Of a DNA stretch of 64,000 nucleotides, positions 42,961 through 52,897 are shown in pieces. Position numbers and translations under genes: made by a program. The stretch comes from QVMM01 sp047030855 (GTDB lineage: Bacteria; Bacteroidota; Bacteroidia; Bacteroidales; Dysgonomonadaceae): positions 1,178,001-1,242,000 of the forward strand of contig JBKYIJ010000008.1 in assembly GCA_047030855.1 (NCBI GenBank), written 5' to 3'. The notes under the pieces were generated by a model. The model was not told the origin of the DNA and searched no databases. It saw only the letters and a program-made list of their open reading frames with translations. How positions within the stretch are numbered: position 1 is the first letter of the stretch; the number at the start of each line of letters is the position of its first letter.

Positions 42961-45234
42961 TTAGAACGGGTATCCGATGGCAAAGTGCCAAGCCATATCC
43001 CGGCTGAGTTTTGGTTTAAACATCATAAAACGATCTCCTTCTTTCCGCCCCGGATCGTATGCCCTGAAACCTAAATCGAGACGTAACAACAGGAATTGCA
43101 AATCGACTCTGAACCCGAGTCCGTAAGCAACGGCTATTTCTTTATAAAATTCGCTGAACTTGAATTTTCCGCCCTCTTGTCCTTCATAGTCCTTTATAGT
43201 CCAGATATTTCCTGCATCCACAAATCCTGCCAACTCGAAAAGTTCACTGACTTTATGCCTGTATTCGATACTCATATCCAACTTTACGTCTCCTGCCTGA
43301 TTGATGAAAGATGTAGAATCGTTTGTCTGGTAACCTCCGGGTCCCAGCCTCCTCGTACTCCATCCGCGGACGCTGTTTGCTCCGCCCGAAAAATATCGCC
43401 TTTCGTATGGCAGTATGTTGGAGTTACCGAATGGATTGGCAACTCCTAATGCAATGCGGTAGGCGACAGATTGTTGCTTGTTGAACAAACGCGTCTGGGC
43501 AAAACTGATGTCTCCTTTCAGATATTCCGCATAGGCAGTTCCCATGATTTCGTATCTTCCGTTTTTATTCTTTTCTGAATTGCTCAAAGTGTGAACCAAT
43601 CGGGGGAGTAAACCCGACACGTCTGCTCCGACTCTCAGAGTATATGTGTTTCGCGGAAACCTACGCCCTTTTCCCCAAGTGTAAGTCAGGTTGTAACCTG
43701 TGCGGGCAATAAGCTGATTTTCGTAAGTAGCTTTTAATACAGGGTTTTTTATCAGTGTCGAATCGAAGTCATGGGATGTCCATGGCATCCGTATATAGTT
43801 TACGTCCAATAAATCCAACGCATGAGTGAATTTTTTTCGGTTGCTCTGCCATCGGAAGGTGTATGTCGCATTGAAAAACTGGCGGGTATATTCCGAACGG
43901 TGCTGATTTGTCAGTCCTAAGGATATTTGAGTTTGAGCTGAAGGGGTTTCTTTCCAACTTTTTTTCAACAAAGGAAACAGGAATTTTGGAAATGTCAAAC
44001 CCGTTTCTATCCCATATTCGTAATAGTTTTTATTTCCCAGTTCCATACTTTTATCGCCCGTGATGAACTCGTATGCACCTTTTAGTTTTATGGTAAATAT
44101 TTCCGCACCGTTAAAAAAGTTTCGGTGCTGATAAGACAAACTTGGCGCAATACCGAAATCACCTGCCGAGTTTGTTCCGTCGAGTCCTGCCTGAAACCAA
44201 TGTACGTTTCCCGGAGATAATGTTATTCTTGCGTCGACAAAGTTTAAACTGTCTTTTTGTACGGGAGTCAGTTCTATACTTGTTTGTTTCACCGCTCCCG
44301 TTCCGTTGAAAGCACTGTAAGTTCTTGACACAGCCATCTCCGAATATAATTTTCCGGGACGGATGTAATTGTTTCTTAAAAGCATTGAATTTTTCAGAAA
44401 GTTATTCTTTCCGTGAATAATGCTAATCCCTTGCCGATAGGTTGTATCGGGATTCTGGAAGTTTTCTTCATTATCGTCATTCGTGACGTCGTAACCGCTT
44501 ACAATGGTTACATTTCTTATTCTGTAACGGTTGAAAGCCAGACTGTCGGGCGAATTTCTTAACGTAAGGTATAAATCCACCTGATTAGAATTTAAAGTTG
44601 TATCTGCCCTGAAGAATAAGTTTTCCTTTGAGAACCTGTAATATCCTAAATTCCGAAGCACGTTGCTTTTAAAAACACGTTCTTCCTCGAGTATCTCCTG
44701 ATTGAATAATATATCGGGTTTTATCTCCGAGAAGCCTCTCGTATAATTAAGTATTCGGGAAACCGTTGAATCTCTTAACGTGTATTTATAGTTTCGGACG
44801 CGATAAGGCGTTCCGCTTTCGATATTGTAAGTGACGGAAAGTTTTTTCCCTTTTACTTTCAATGCAGTATCCACCTCAGCATTCAAATAACCCTGATTAT
44901 ACATTTCTTTTTCCAACTGGTTTGTTGTAAGATCGGCTTGCCTCGCGCTGAATAATACGGGGGCTTGTCCCAGCTTGTTCTGAACGAAACGCGTCAGCCA
45001 TTTGCTGGTGTCCTGTCCTGCCATATTGTAAATTTTCAGCCTTACTTTGCCGAAAAGCGGAAGGCTTGAATTCGGTTTTTGACGGACAAAGTTTTCCAAC
45101 TCAGACACGTCTATTTTTTTGTTGTCGGCTTTTATATCGACTTTGTCAAGCAAATGTTCGTTTTCGGGTATGTTTTTTGTGGTGCTGCAAGCGCAGAATA
45201 AAATAATTGTAAGTATGTAGACTAAATGTTTCAT
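42961..45234 (-). CDS. tamL: TamL: lipoprotein form of TamA, Omp85-family outer membrane protein
   Basis: 757 residues. Unlike E. coli TamA it has a lipobox (IILFCAC, Cys16) and is therefore lipid-anchored as well as a barrel, the form described as TamL in Bacteroidota. POTRA-like domains cover about residues 25-350 (LDKVDIKADNKKIDVSELEN, VRLKIYNMAGQDTSKWL, YRIRNVTIVSGYD). The 16-strand Omp85 barrel has the conserved RYFSGGANSVRGWSTRRLGP loop (lid lock motif) and ends AWHFAIGYPF. With TamB it moves or inserts envelope components across the periplasm. It lies between pdxB and the patatin gene. Confidence 0.9.
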   Translation of the reverse strand: MKHLVYILTIILFCACSTTKNIPENEHLLDKVDIKADNKKIDVSELENFVRQKPNSSLPLFGKVRLKIYNMAGQDTSKWLTRFVQNKLGQAPVLFSARQADLTTNQLEKEMYNQGYLNAEVDTALKVKGKKLSVTYNIESGTPYRVRNYKYTLRDSTVSRILNYTRGFSEIKPDILFNQEILEEERVFKSNVLRNLGYYRFSKENLFFRADTTLNSNQVDLYLTLRNSPDSLAFNRYRIRNVTIVSGYDVTNDDNEENFQNPDTTYRQGISIIHGKNNFLKNSMLLRNNYIRPGKLYSEMAVSRTYSAFNGTGAVKQTSIELTPVQKDSLNFVDARITLSPGNVHWFQAGLDGTNSAGDFGIAPSLSYQHRNFFNGAEIFTIKLKGAYEFITGDKSMELGNKNYYEYGIETGLTFPKFLFPLLKKSWKETPSAQTQISLGLTNQHRSEYTRQFFNATYTFRWQSNRKKFTHALDLLDVNYIRMPWTSHDFDSTLIKNPVLKATYENQLIARTGYNLTYTWGKGRRFPRNTYTLRVGADVSGLLPRLVHTLSNSEKNKNGRYEIMGTAYAEYLKGDISFAQTRLFNKQQSVAYRIALGVANPFGNSNILPYERRYFSGGANSVRGWSTRRLGPGGYQTNDSTSFINQAGDVKLDMSIEYRHKVSELFELAGFVDAGNIWTIKDYEGQEGGKFKFSEFYKEIAVAYGLGFRVDLQFLLLRLDLGFRAYDPGRKEGDRFMMFKPKLSRDMAWHFAIGYPF

Positions 45235-45245
45235 ATAAAGTTCAT

Positions 45246-46351
45246 TTAGTTGATTTTAAAACCTAACTCTTTTAGTATCATCTTTGTTTTTCCTTCAGCA
45301 TTAATTACGGTATAAGCTTGATACTCGCGCCGCAATGGATAACTGCTTCTGAGAGAAGAAAATTTTTCGGGATTATCCCTCAACGATTTATGATCCGTCT
45401 GAGGATCGTAAGTGTTCAATATAATATCTTCAATTTTTTTGAATTTGTTGTAATCAATCACAGGATCAACAGGTTGAGGAGGCATTATAGACTTAATAGG
45501 ATCCGTTGAGGCTTTCCAGAATTCGGCTATATTTTCCAAAGACATCCGTGTAGCGTTTGCTTTTCCGTCTGCCGAATAACCCGCAATGTGGGGCGTTGCC
45601 AAGTCAACCATTTCCATGTATTCCCTGTCGATGTCGGGTTCATTTTCCCAGCAATCGATAATTGCTCCCGAAATCGTGTTATTTCTCAAGGCTTCTTTTT
45701 ATGGCATTTGTTTCGATAATGCCGCCTCTCGCCGAATTTATCACGATAGGATGCTTCTTTAACGAATTGAAAAAATCCCCGTTTCCTAAATGATAGGTTT
45801 TGTATTTTCCTTCCTTTGTCAAAGGCGTATGGAAAGTGATTATATCAGCCTCTCTTTTTAATGGTTTCTAGGTCCGTAAATTCGTCGGAATTTTCTTCTT
45901 CCTGTCTTGGCGGATCGTTCAGCAATACTTTCATGCCAAGTATCTCACAAGCTTTGGCTACTTTTTTTCCGACATTGCCGACCCCGACAATTCCGATCGT
46001 TTTATTTTTTAAGTCAAACCCCTTTTTTCGTGAGACGACGATCAAGGCGGATACGATGTATTGCATTACTGAACCCGAATTGCATCCCGGAGCATTTTTC
46101 CACGTAATGCCGTGCGTATCGCAATAGTTAACGTCGATGTGATCGTACCCTATGGTTGCACTGCAAATCAACTTTACGGAAGAGCCTTTGAGTATTTCTT
46201 CGCCGAATCGGGTAACCGTACGCACTATTAATGTGTCGGCATCCCTGATTATTTCTTTACTGAAATCCTTGCCCGAAACATAGCTCACATCTCCATATTG
46301 TTCAGCAACTCCCTTAAGGAACGGTATGTCTTTATCTGCTACTATTTTCAT
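45246..46351 (-). CDS. pdxB: Erythronate-4-phosphate dehydrogenase, two homopolymer frameshifts
   Basis: About 367 residues after two repairs. It oxidises 4-phosphoerythronate with NAD in pyridoxal phosphate synthesis. The N-terminal part has VADKDIPFLKGVAEQYGDVS, IVRTVTRFGEEILKGSSVKL, and the NAD site KTIGIVGVGNVGKKVAKACE. The frame breaks at T5 45855-45859 (repair gives ETIKREADIITFHTPLTKEG) and at T5 45696-45700 (repair gives AIKEALRNNTISGAIIDCWE). The middle segment carries INSARGGIIETN and the last ATPHIAGYSADGKANATR with the catalytic His. Its start overlaps the ABC ATPase end by 20 bp. A B6 enzyme in a membrane operon is an odd but apparently stable pairing. Confidence 0.9.
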
Positions 46352-47033
46352 TCGTCAGGCTGTAAAACAGGTTTTCGATAGAGTCTATTTTTGTGGTTTC
46401 TTCGTCGAGCATAATTTTTCCTTTGTCTACAATAATTACTCTGGAAGCCAAAGAAACAACGTCTTGAAGTATATGTGTCGAAAAAAGGACAATCTTTGAT
46501 TTGCTTAAATCTTTGATAATATTTTTTATATCCATTTGCTGATTAGGATCTAATGCACTTGTGGGTTCATCCAGAACCAGAAAATCGGGATCGTGAATGA
46601 TTGCCTGTGCAAGCCCCAGTTTCTGTCGATTGCCTTTAGACAAAGAGGATATCTTTTTTTTATATTCCTCTTTCAGCCCGAATTTTTCTAATGAATCCGA
46701 TACAAGGTTTTTTACATTCTTTAGTTTATACAGGTTAGCGACAAACTCCAAGTATTCGCGTACATACATATCTTCGGGCAGAGGATTGTTTTCGGACAGA
46801 TAACCTGTTTTTCCCTTAGCTTTCAAGGGTTGTTCAGCCATGTCATAATCAAATATCCTGACAGAGCCCTTATCGGGCGAAACGATCCCTGTTATAATCT
46901 TCATTGCCGTAGACTTTCCTGCGCCGTTTGCTCCGAGAAAACTGACAATTTCGCCTGTTCCGATTTCAAGGCTTATATCGTCAACCGCTACCGTGTCGTT
47001 ATAACTTTTACTTATGTTGTTAACCTTTATCAA
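46332..47033 (-). CDS. ABC transporter ATP-binding protein without a linked permease
   Basis: 233-residue ATPase with Walker A LGANGAGKSTAMKIITG, signature SSLSKGNRQKLGLAQAI, Walker B FLVLDEPTSALDPNQQ and an H-loop at LFSTHILQDV. GYLSENNPLPEDMYVREYLE is typical of the CcmA/GldA/NatA subgroup. It is shorter than GldA (about 300 residues), lacking the C-terminal extension. No permease gene lies beside it. It is 12 bp after tamB and overlaps pdxB by 20 bp. Its membrane partner must be elsewhere or be one of the operon's proteins. Confidence 0.88.
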   Translation of the reverse strand: MIKVNNISKSYNDTVAVDDISLEIGTGEIVSFLGANGAGKSTAMKIITGIVSPDKGSVRIFDYDMAEQPLKAKGKTGYLSENNPLPEDMYVREYLEFVANLYKLKNVKNLVSDSLEKFGLKEEYKKKISSLSKGNRQKLGLAQAIIHDPDFLVLDEPTSALDPNQQMDIKNIIKDLSKSKIVLFSTHILQDVVSLASRVIIVDKGKIMLDEETTKIDSIENLFYSLTNENSSR

Positions 47034-47045
47034 GATATCTTCTTT

Positions 47046-50000
47046 TTACTTTTCAGACTTGTTTTTCTTCCCGAAGAAATTGAATAACTGTTTCAATGTT
47101 CTTGCCTCCCTTGTATAAACAATACCGATTCCTTGTGTCGTTGGGGCTTTCGACTGATCGTATATCCTACTGTTTGTATGGCTGTATGCTTTCAGGTTGA
47201 CGCTTTTCGACAACTGATATTCTACGTCGAAGTCGCCTACAAACTCGGATGTTGATGCTTCGTTCGTATAACCGACATTGGTGGAAAGTTTCAGACGGTC
47301 GTCAAACAACCTTGTCGATACGTTTACGCTGACATCCGCATCGGAGAAACTTCCGTCTTTGGTTTCGATATTGGTTCCGATTTCCCAGTTATTTCCCAGA
47401 AGGTTTCCGAACAGGGCATTTAACCCGCCCGTTAGGGTGCTTGATGCTATCGAACCCAGCATATTCCCCGAATCTTCGGAGATGCCTGTGCTGGAACGGA
47501 ACGATCCGAACAGTATCAAATTACCGAACTGTATGGTTTTTTGTTCATCGGTATTTATCAAGCTTTTTACTTTCTGTTTCTCGTCATCGTCTGCTTCGGG
47601 CAATTCGACGTCATATGTCAAATCCATTTTATTCATATTTCCTTTTATTCCCAAAACACAGTTTACAGGTACTCTCTCTTGCGAGAAACTTGCGTCCAGA
47701 GTAGAAAGTCGTGCATTTACGCGGTAGTAGGCAGTTATGTCGAAACTTGAGTTCATCGGATCGCCCACAAGTGTTACCTTACTTCCTTCTCTTATGTTGA
47801 ACTCGAGCGTTTTTATGTTTTGCGGTCTGATCCTTACCTTACCGCTGCTTATTATGTAATCTCCGTAAGTCCGCATATTTTCGGTAGGCATATCGTAACT
47901 GAACTTTACTAAACCTCCGCCCTTCATTCTCATATCCAGAGATGTACTCGAATTCATTATGACAGCCAAATTTATTTCGGGCGTCACTTCCAGATCGACG
48001 GCGAGGTTGAGAGGCAGCGGATTTTCCTTCACAGGTTCTATAAAAGCCGAATCCTGCTTCGGTACGTTTATAAATACGACACTGCTGTATTCGGACGCTT
48101 CCGATATGTCAGGAATCGTTATGAACATACTTGAGTTCTTATCGTTCCTGATTTTCATTTTTACCTTAATGTCATTTTCATTTCCTGTTATCTGCGCATT
48201 TCCGCTTGCCATAACTTTTCCGTAGAATAGGCTGTCCGTGCGGCTTTCCGTATTCAGTACCATAAAGTTGTCCAGATCGAGATTCATCTGAAATTTCATG
48301 TCTTTAAAATTGTTATGGCTGATCAGAGCGCTTGCCACGGCTTTGTTCTTATTGTTGTCCTCTATTGTCAAATTACGGAAGCCTATTTTATCAGGCAGTA
48401 CCCGTATCGTATCCGAAATGTGGTAAGTAACGTTGGTATAATCCACGCCGACGTACAAGTCATTGAATCCCAGCCAGCCGTCAGCCTGAGGCGAGTCCAT
48501 TTTTCCCTGTATGTTTATTTTACTGCTTACGCTTCCGTCCATTCTGCTGAGCATTCCCGCCATAAACGGTTCGAGCCATTTCAGCGAAAACCTGTCGATA
48601 TTGATGCCCAGATCCAATGTTTCTTTTTTAGGATATACCTGTCCTTTGATCGTGCTGTTCGTACTATGCTTAGGGTTAACCAAAGACATATCCAGATTAA
48701 TGGCTTCGTTGGCGTTGTCCCAATTGCTTTTTATGTTGAATGTTCCGAGCGTGTCGCCGAAAACCATAATGTCGGCGAGGTTCAGATTGTCGGTGTAAAA
48801 TTCGGGCGTATCGAGCAGATTGCTCAACTTAATATCTCCGTTTATCGTGGTGCTTATGTTGTTAATGTCAAAGGTTCGCAGTATATCTCCTAATCTTGCG
48901 TTGAAGAATGAGATGTTCAGAGTGTCCTGTTTCTGATCGGATATAGCTCCGTCTACTCCGAAGTAGCGGCTGAACATCCTTCCTGTACCTACATTAAACC
49001 CGAAATTCTCTATCGTTGTTCTGTTTCCTATGTTGGTTATTCTTGCAGGCAGGAAGAATAATCTTAATTCATCCACGTTCATAGGGGTAGATTCGAATTG
49101 CAGATAAGAGTGTAAATCGCCCTGTTTTGTCAGATCAAAATGTGCGGCAGCCCGTAATTCGCCGTTTATCGCAAGTTCGGATTTTTCGTTTTTGAATTTG
49201 AAAACGGAATGGATTGTATCGGATAAGATTTCGGAATCCAGATTCAGTATAATATCGCCTACAATATCGGGAAGAAGCGTCTGAGCGGTCAGATTAAGTG
49301 CATATTCCTTATTGCTGATACCGATTTTGGTATTTTTTATATCCATATCGCCTGCCTTGACATGGGGAATATCGGCTTCCATTTTTATTTTGTCGGCTAT
49401 GGTGTTAATCTCGGCATGAATACTGATCGGTTGTATCACGGTTGCAGGCAGTTCTATTATTTTCCCAAGTTGTTCCGTATTATGGATTAATATGTCGAGG
49501 TTAAAATCGTTGTTGTTCTTCCTTATGCGTTTGTTTTCCTTAATTATTCCGGGTAACGATCTGGCGGCTATGTTTGATATTTCGTCAGCCAGAGTCATGA
49601 ATTGGTATTTCCCGTTTATGTTGGCATCTAACAAGAAAGATTTCAGGTTTATATATCTGTTGTTGTCGCTGCCGACACCCGATTCTATTGTCATTTTGCC
49701 CGGTTCGTAATTGAAATTATCGCCCCAAAGTTTCAGGCTGTCCAATACTACAAGCCCTTCTATGTTGTCTATAGAATTGCCTTTTAAGTTTCCTGTCAGA
49801 CATAGAGAAAGTTTCGGGTTCTTCCATTGCGGATTCTGATAAAACCTGTCAACTAACAGATTGTGAAGGTCTATGTCGAATTCGATCTGAGGCGTTTTTG
49901 ACTGTGTCATGCTGGCTTCTGCGATAAGTTTCCCTACGGGTATATCAGCATTTAGCATTGCCTTTATCTTTTGCGGATTGTAGTTCGCTGCGAAGCGGAT

Positions 50001-51455
50001 ATCTTTCAGTGTCACGCTGTCGTGCTGCAAAGCATCTATGGCTCCCCGCACATCTGCGGAAATATTTCCGTTTCTGGATGATGCAACAAGGTTGGTATGC
50101 ATCGTCAGGCGTCCTAATCCGGCTTCGTTTCCGACAAATGGGCGTAAGTTGAAGTTACGAACCTGCAGGTTTGCAGTTGCGTTAAAATTCTGGAATGTAG
50201 TGTCCGCAATCGAAGCTTTTGACGATAAGAGAATTGTTCCTTGATTTGTCCATCCTTCAATATCTATTTTCAGGTCGTTTAATTTCCCTTCGGCATTGCC
50301 TTTAAGCTTGAAATATTCTATTGCCGACAGCATGTCGGGTGCGATGAATGCCGAATCTGCAATTTGAGCGAATTGGGTTATGGCTTTTGGCGTGATCTTG
50401 AATTTCTCGATATTCAGGGCGAAGGAGCTTTTGTCGTAATGTTCATAGTCGCTTATTGCGGCATTTGCTTTCACTGTAACGTCTTCTCCGTAATTCATCT
50501 CAAGGTTGTTCAGGTTTATGGACGGAAGTTTTCCCGAAACATGCGTAAGAAACGTGATGTTATTATCCAATTTTCCCAGATCGGGCATAATATACAACAT
50601 GTCTTTTGGCGAAAGGCTTATGTCTCCTTTTAGCAAAAAGCTGTTAGTTAATATGTTATATTTAAGGCTGTCGATCACCAATGATGAATTTGGCAATGAC
50701 AGTTCGAGTTTTTCGCTCCATATATTTACTCCCTTCGAGCGTAATTTTGCTTCAAGATTATTAACTGCAAGTCCTGATTTTTCCGTGAAAGAAAGAGACT
50801 TTATTGCAGCATCCAAATCTGTAATTTCTATTGACGCCAGAGAGAGTTCCGTGTTTAAATTGATTATTGATATGTGCGAGGGATTTAATATACCCGGCGT
50901 TTCAGGTTCTGAAAGTATGTCGTAGTTGATGCGGCTACCGGTTATGCTGATCTTATTGATCGCTATTCTCAGGCTGCTCGAAGTGGTATCCTGTACCGTA
51001 GTATCGCCTGCAAATGCGTCGATGAGAAACTGGAAATTGAAAGGCGAATCGGGCGTTTCCTGCGATACGTTAATCAGTACTTTGTCTAAGTCGATTGATT
51101 TGATTTCCAGTTTATTGTCAAACAGTTTCCAGATGTTAAACTTTACGTCCAGATCTTTGGCATAGAGCAAAGTGTCTTGTGTTTGGCTTTCGACGTATAC
51201 GCCTTGCAGGTTTATGTTGTTGAAAAGGCTGAGCCTTACTTTGTCGATCGAAATTTCGGTGTTTACTATCGGTTTTATCTGCTTAATCGCAAAGTTGACG
51301 ACTTGTTGCTGTACGGCAGGTATGGACAAAAGAATATAGAGAATGACATTGAGCCCGATAATCCCTAAAACGATGTAAAGTATTACTTTTAATATTCTCC
51401 TGAAAATACTTTTTTTCTTCGGAACAGGAGTTGTGTCTTTCTTCTCTTCGCCCAT
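47046..51455 (-). CDS. tamB: TamB, inner-membrane-anchored translocation and assembly module protein
   Basis: 1469 residues. After a basic start (KKKSIFRRILKVILYIVLGI) one membrane helix (about residues 24-46) anchors a huge periplasmic beta-taco/AsmA-like region of repeated beta strands. The C-terminal DUF490 domain (about residues 1090-1420) contains GKVRIRPQNIKTLEFNIREG and the final SVNVSTRLFDDRLKLSTNVG. TamB bridges the periplasm to the outer membrane TamA/TamL barrel and may carry lipids. The tail is rich in Lys (NFFGKKNKSEK). It lies 7 bp after the Spx-like gene and 12 bp before the ABC ATPase; tamL is four genes down. Confidence 0.93.
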   Translation of the reverse strand: MGEEKKDTTPVPKKKSIFRRILKVILYIVLGIIGLNVILYILLSIPAVQQQVVNFAIKQIKPIVNTEISIDKVRLSLFNNINLQGVYVESQTQDTLLYAKDLDVKFNIWKLFDNKLEIKSIDLDKVLINVSQETPDSPFNFQFLIDAFAGDTTVQDTTSSSLRIAINKISITGSRINYDILSEPETPGILNPSHISIINLNTELSLASIEITDLDAAIKSLSFTEKSGLAVNNLEAKLRSKGVNIWSEKLELSLPNSSLVIDSLKYNILTNSFLLKGDISLSPKDMLYIMPDLGKLDNNITFLTHVSGKLPSINLNNLEMNYGEDVTVKANAAISDYEHYDKSSFALNIEKFKITPKAITQFAQIADSAFIAPDMLSAIEYFKLKGNAEGKLNDLKIDIEGWTNQGTILLSSKASIADTTFQNFNATANLQVRNFNLRPFVGNEAGLGRLTMHTNLVASSRNGNISADVRGAIDALQHDSVTLKDIRFAANYNPQKIKAMLNADIPVGKLIAEASMTQSKTPQIEFDIDLHNLLVDRFYQNPQWKNPKLSLCLTGNLKGNSIDNIEGLVVLDSLKLWGDNFNYEPGKMTIESGVGSDNNRYINLKSFLLDANINGKYQFMTLADEISNIAARSLPGIIKENKRIRKNNNDFNLDILIHNTEQLGKIIELPATVIQPISIHAEINTIADKIKMEADIPHVKAGDMDIKNTKIGISNKEYALNLTAQTLLPDIVGDIILNLDSEILSDTIHSVFKFKNEKSELAINGELRAAAHFDLTKQGDLHSYLQFESTPMNVDELRLFFLPARITNIGNRTTIENFGFNVGTGRMFSRYFGVDGAISDQKQDTLNISFFNARLGDILRTFDINNISTTINGDIKLSNLLDTPEFYTDNLNLADIMVFGDTLGTFNIKSNWDNANEAINLDMSLVNPKHSTNSTIKGQVYPKKETLDLGINIDRFSLKWLEPFMAGMLSRMDGSVSSKINIQGKMDSPQADGWLGFNDLYVGVDYTNVTYHISDTIRVLPDKIGFRNLTIEDNNKNKAVASALISHNNFKDMKFQMNLDLDNFMVLNTESRTDSLFYGKVMASGNAQITGNENDIKVKMKIRNDKNSSMFITIPDISEASEYSSVVFINVPKQDSAFIEPVKENPLPLNLAVDLEVTPEINLAVIMNSSTSLDMRMKGGGLVKFSYDMPTENMRTYGDYIISSGKVRIRPQNIKTLEFNIREGSKVTLVGDPMNSSFDITAYYRVNARLSTLDASFSQERVPVNCVLGIKGNMNKMDLTYDVELPEADDDEKQKVKSLINTDEQKTIQFGNLILFGSFRSSTGISEDSGNMLGSIASSTLTGGLNALFGNLLGNNWEIGTNIETKDGSFSDADVSVNVSTRLFDDRLKLSTNVGYTNEASTSEFVGDFDVEYQLSKSVNLKAYSHTNSRIYDQSKAPTTQGIGIVYTREARTLKQLFNFFGKKNKSEK

Positions 51456-51462
51456 ATATTCA

Positions 51463-51825
51463 CTACTTTAAGCGTTCATTCCACTCACTTTCATTGAATC
51501 CGACAAGTACAAACGCATCTGTTGCTATGATCGGTCGTTTTACGAGCATGCCGTTTGATGCCAATATTTTTATAAGCTCTTTATCCGATGCGGAATTTAC
51601 TTTTTCTTTCAGGTTCTGCTCTTTGTAGAGATTCCCTGACGTATTAAAAAATTTCTTTACGGGAAGACCGCTGATTCTGATCCATTGAGTCAATTCTTCT
51701 TCGGTAGGGTTTTCTTCGGTTATATCGCGGCTTGCCGCTTCAACGCCGTTCTCTTTAAGCCATTTTGAAGCCTTACGGCACGTTCCGCACTTAGGATACT
51801 GCAAAAACAATATTTTATTCTCCAT
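51463..51825 (-). CDS. Spx/ArsC-family thioredoxin-fold protein
   Basis: 120 residues with FLQYPKCGTCRKASKWLKEN (CxxC at Cys13/Cys16), RDITEENPTEEELTQWI and LVKRPIIATDAFVLVGFNES. This is the ArsC/Spx/YffB family. The YPKCGTCRK motif and RPI-x-T are typical of the Spx/MgsR and YffB members, more likely a thiol reductase or regulator than an arsenate reductase, since no ars genes are near. The ATG at 51825 follows directly on the previous gene's stop. It precedes tamB in the same operon. Confidence 0.85.
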   Translation of the reverse strand: MENKILFLQYPKCGTCRKASKWLKENGVEAASRDITEENPTEEELTQWIRISGLPVKKFFNTSGNLYKEQNLKEKVNSASDKELIKILASNGMLVKRPIIATDAFVLVGFNESEWNERLK

Positions 51826-51827
51826 AC

Positions 51828-52805
51828 TCAAAATCTTCTTTGTCCCGATACCTCTTGCAAGGTTCGTTCTTTTCCGTTTATGTCGACATACATCAGTTTT
51901 CCTTTTTTCTCCACAAATGCGTGCCCTTTTGCTGAAAACCTGCTCATGTTTTCATACACGGGAGGAACGATAAGCCCGTTGGTTGTGATAAATCCGTTGA
52001 GTTTGCCCGTTCTCACAGCTATTACTCCCAGATCGTCCTGAGTGAAAACGATTTTATCGTATATTGCGGGAATGTAGCGTTTGTTAATGATAAACCCGAC
52101 TTTTCCGTTTTGTTTTAAAACGATATATTCGGGATTCTGACAATCGACTTCATCAAAGTTGGGATTGGCTATTACTTTGCCCGAAAGATCAATAACGCCT
52201 AACTTGTTCCCGACTTTCACGCAAAAAAGATCCGAAACAGGCAGTTTTTCCATAGCGTTGAAATTCCCTGTCAGTATTATATTGCCCAGATCGTCGACAA
52301 GGCTCAGATTGTTATTGCCTTTGATCAGCAACAAATGTTCAGAGAACCCCGTAATATCTTCGTAAAGAGCGGGTATTACAATGCTTCCGTATTTGTTTAT
52401 CAGCCCTTTCTTGCCGTTCTTGTCAACACTGTATAAGTAATCGGTGATCGGGGTAAAGCCTGTATATTCGATAGGCAGTATAGTCCGGTTGAACCGATCC
52501 ATTATACCCGATTTGTCGTTGAGTGTAACCAGAAAATAATCGTCGCCGAATAGTTGTATATTGTCATAAGCGGGTTCCAGTATAACCTTTCCCGATTTGG
52601 AAACAACGCCTATTCTCTTATTTTTTTCAGTCAGAAAGAAGTTGGTTGAAAGGGGATACATATAGTCGTAAAAAGCTTTGACTATTGTTTTGCTTTCCTC
52701 GTTCTTTAACCCGAACTGGTTGTCTTTTTCAAAAATATATACATCTTGGGCATATAAAACAGAACTCAAACACAAACCAATGTATAAGACTATACTATTT
52801 TTCAT
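51828..52805 (-). CDS. Exported WG-repeat protein
   Basis: 325 residues with a signal peptide (SIVLYIGLCLSSVLYAQ, cleaved near residue 20). The mature part is made of about six to seven repeats of the WG type, with cores such as RIGVVSKSGKVILEPAYDNI, KKGLINKYGSIVIPALYEDI, KLGVIDLSGKVIANPNFDEV and KVGFIINKRYIPAIYDKI. Each core is G-(L/V)-(I/V)-x-x-x-G-x-x-(I/V)-(I/L)-x-P-x-(Y/F). WG repeats form beta-propeller-like surfaces of unknown function. It is the first gene of the TAM operon. The start at 52805 removes five residues from the longest frame. Confidence 0.82.
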   Translation of the reverse strand: MKNSIVLYIGLCLSSVLYAQDVYIFEKDNQFGLKNEESKTIVKAFYDYMYPLSTNFFLTEKNKRIGVVSKSGKVILEPAYDNIQLFGDDYFLVTLNDKSGIMDRFNRTILPIEYTGFTPITDYLYSVDKNGKKGLINKYGSIVIPALYEDITGFSEHLLLIKGNNNLSLVDDLGNIILTGNFNAMEKLPVSDLFCVKVGNKLGVIDLSGKVIANPNFDEVDCQNPEYIVLKQNGKVGFIINKRYIPAIYDKIVFTQDDLGVIAVRTGKLNGFITTNGLIVPPVYENMSRFSAKGHAFVEKKGKLMYVDINGKERTLQEVSGQRRF

Positions 52806-52897
52806 TTTTTGTATAAACAATTTAACTATTTAGTGTAATTTGATACCAAAAACAGTATCTGAAGGGGGGGCTGTTAAATTTTTTTATCCTTACTGTG

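Noticed and set aside
45246..46351. pdxB as a pseudogene
   Set aside because: Both breaks are single extra bases in T5 runs, and the NAD site, the middle segment and the catalytic His region are otherwise intact.
48315..48893. Long plus-strand ORFs within tamB
   Set aside because: Antisense to a continuous TamB frame; no start signal or motif.
51463..51825. Arsenate reductase
   Set aside because: The CxxC pattern and RPI loop fit the Spx/YffB side of the family better, and no arsenic-resistance genes are nearby.
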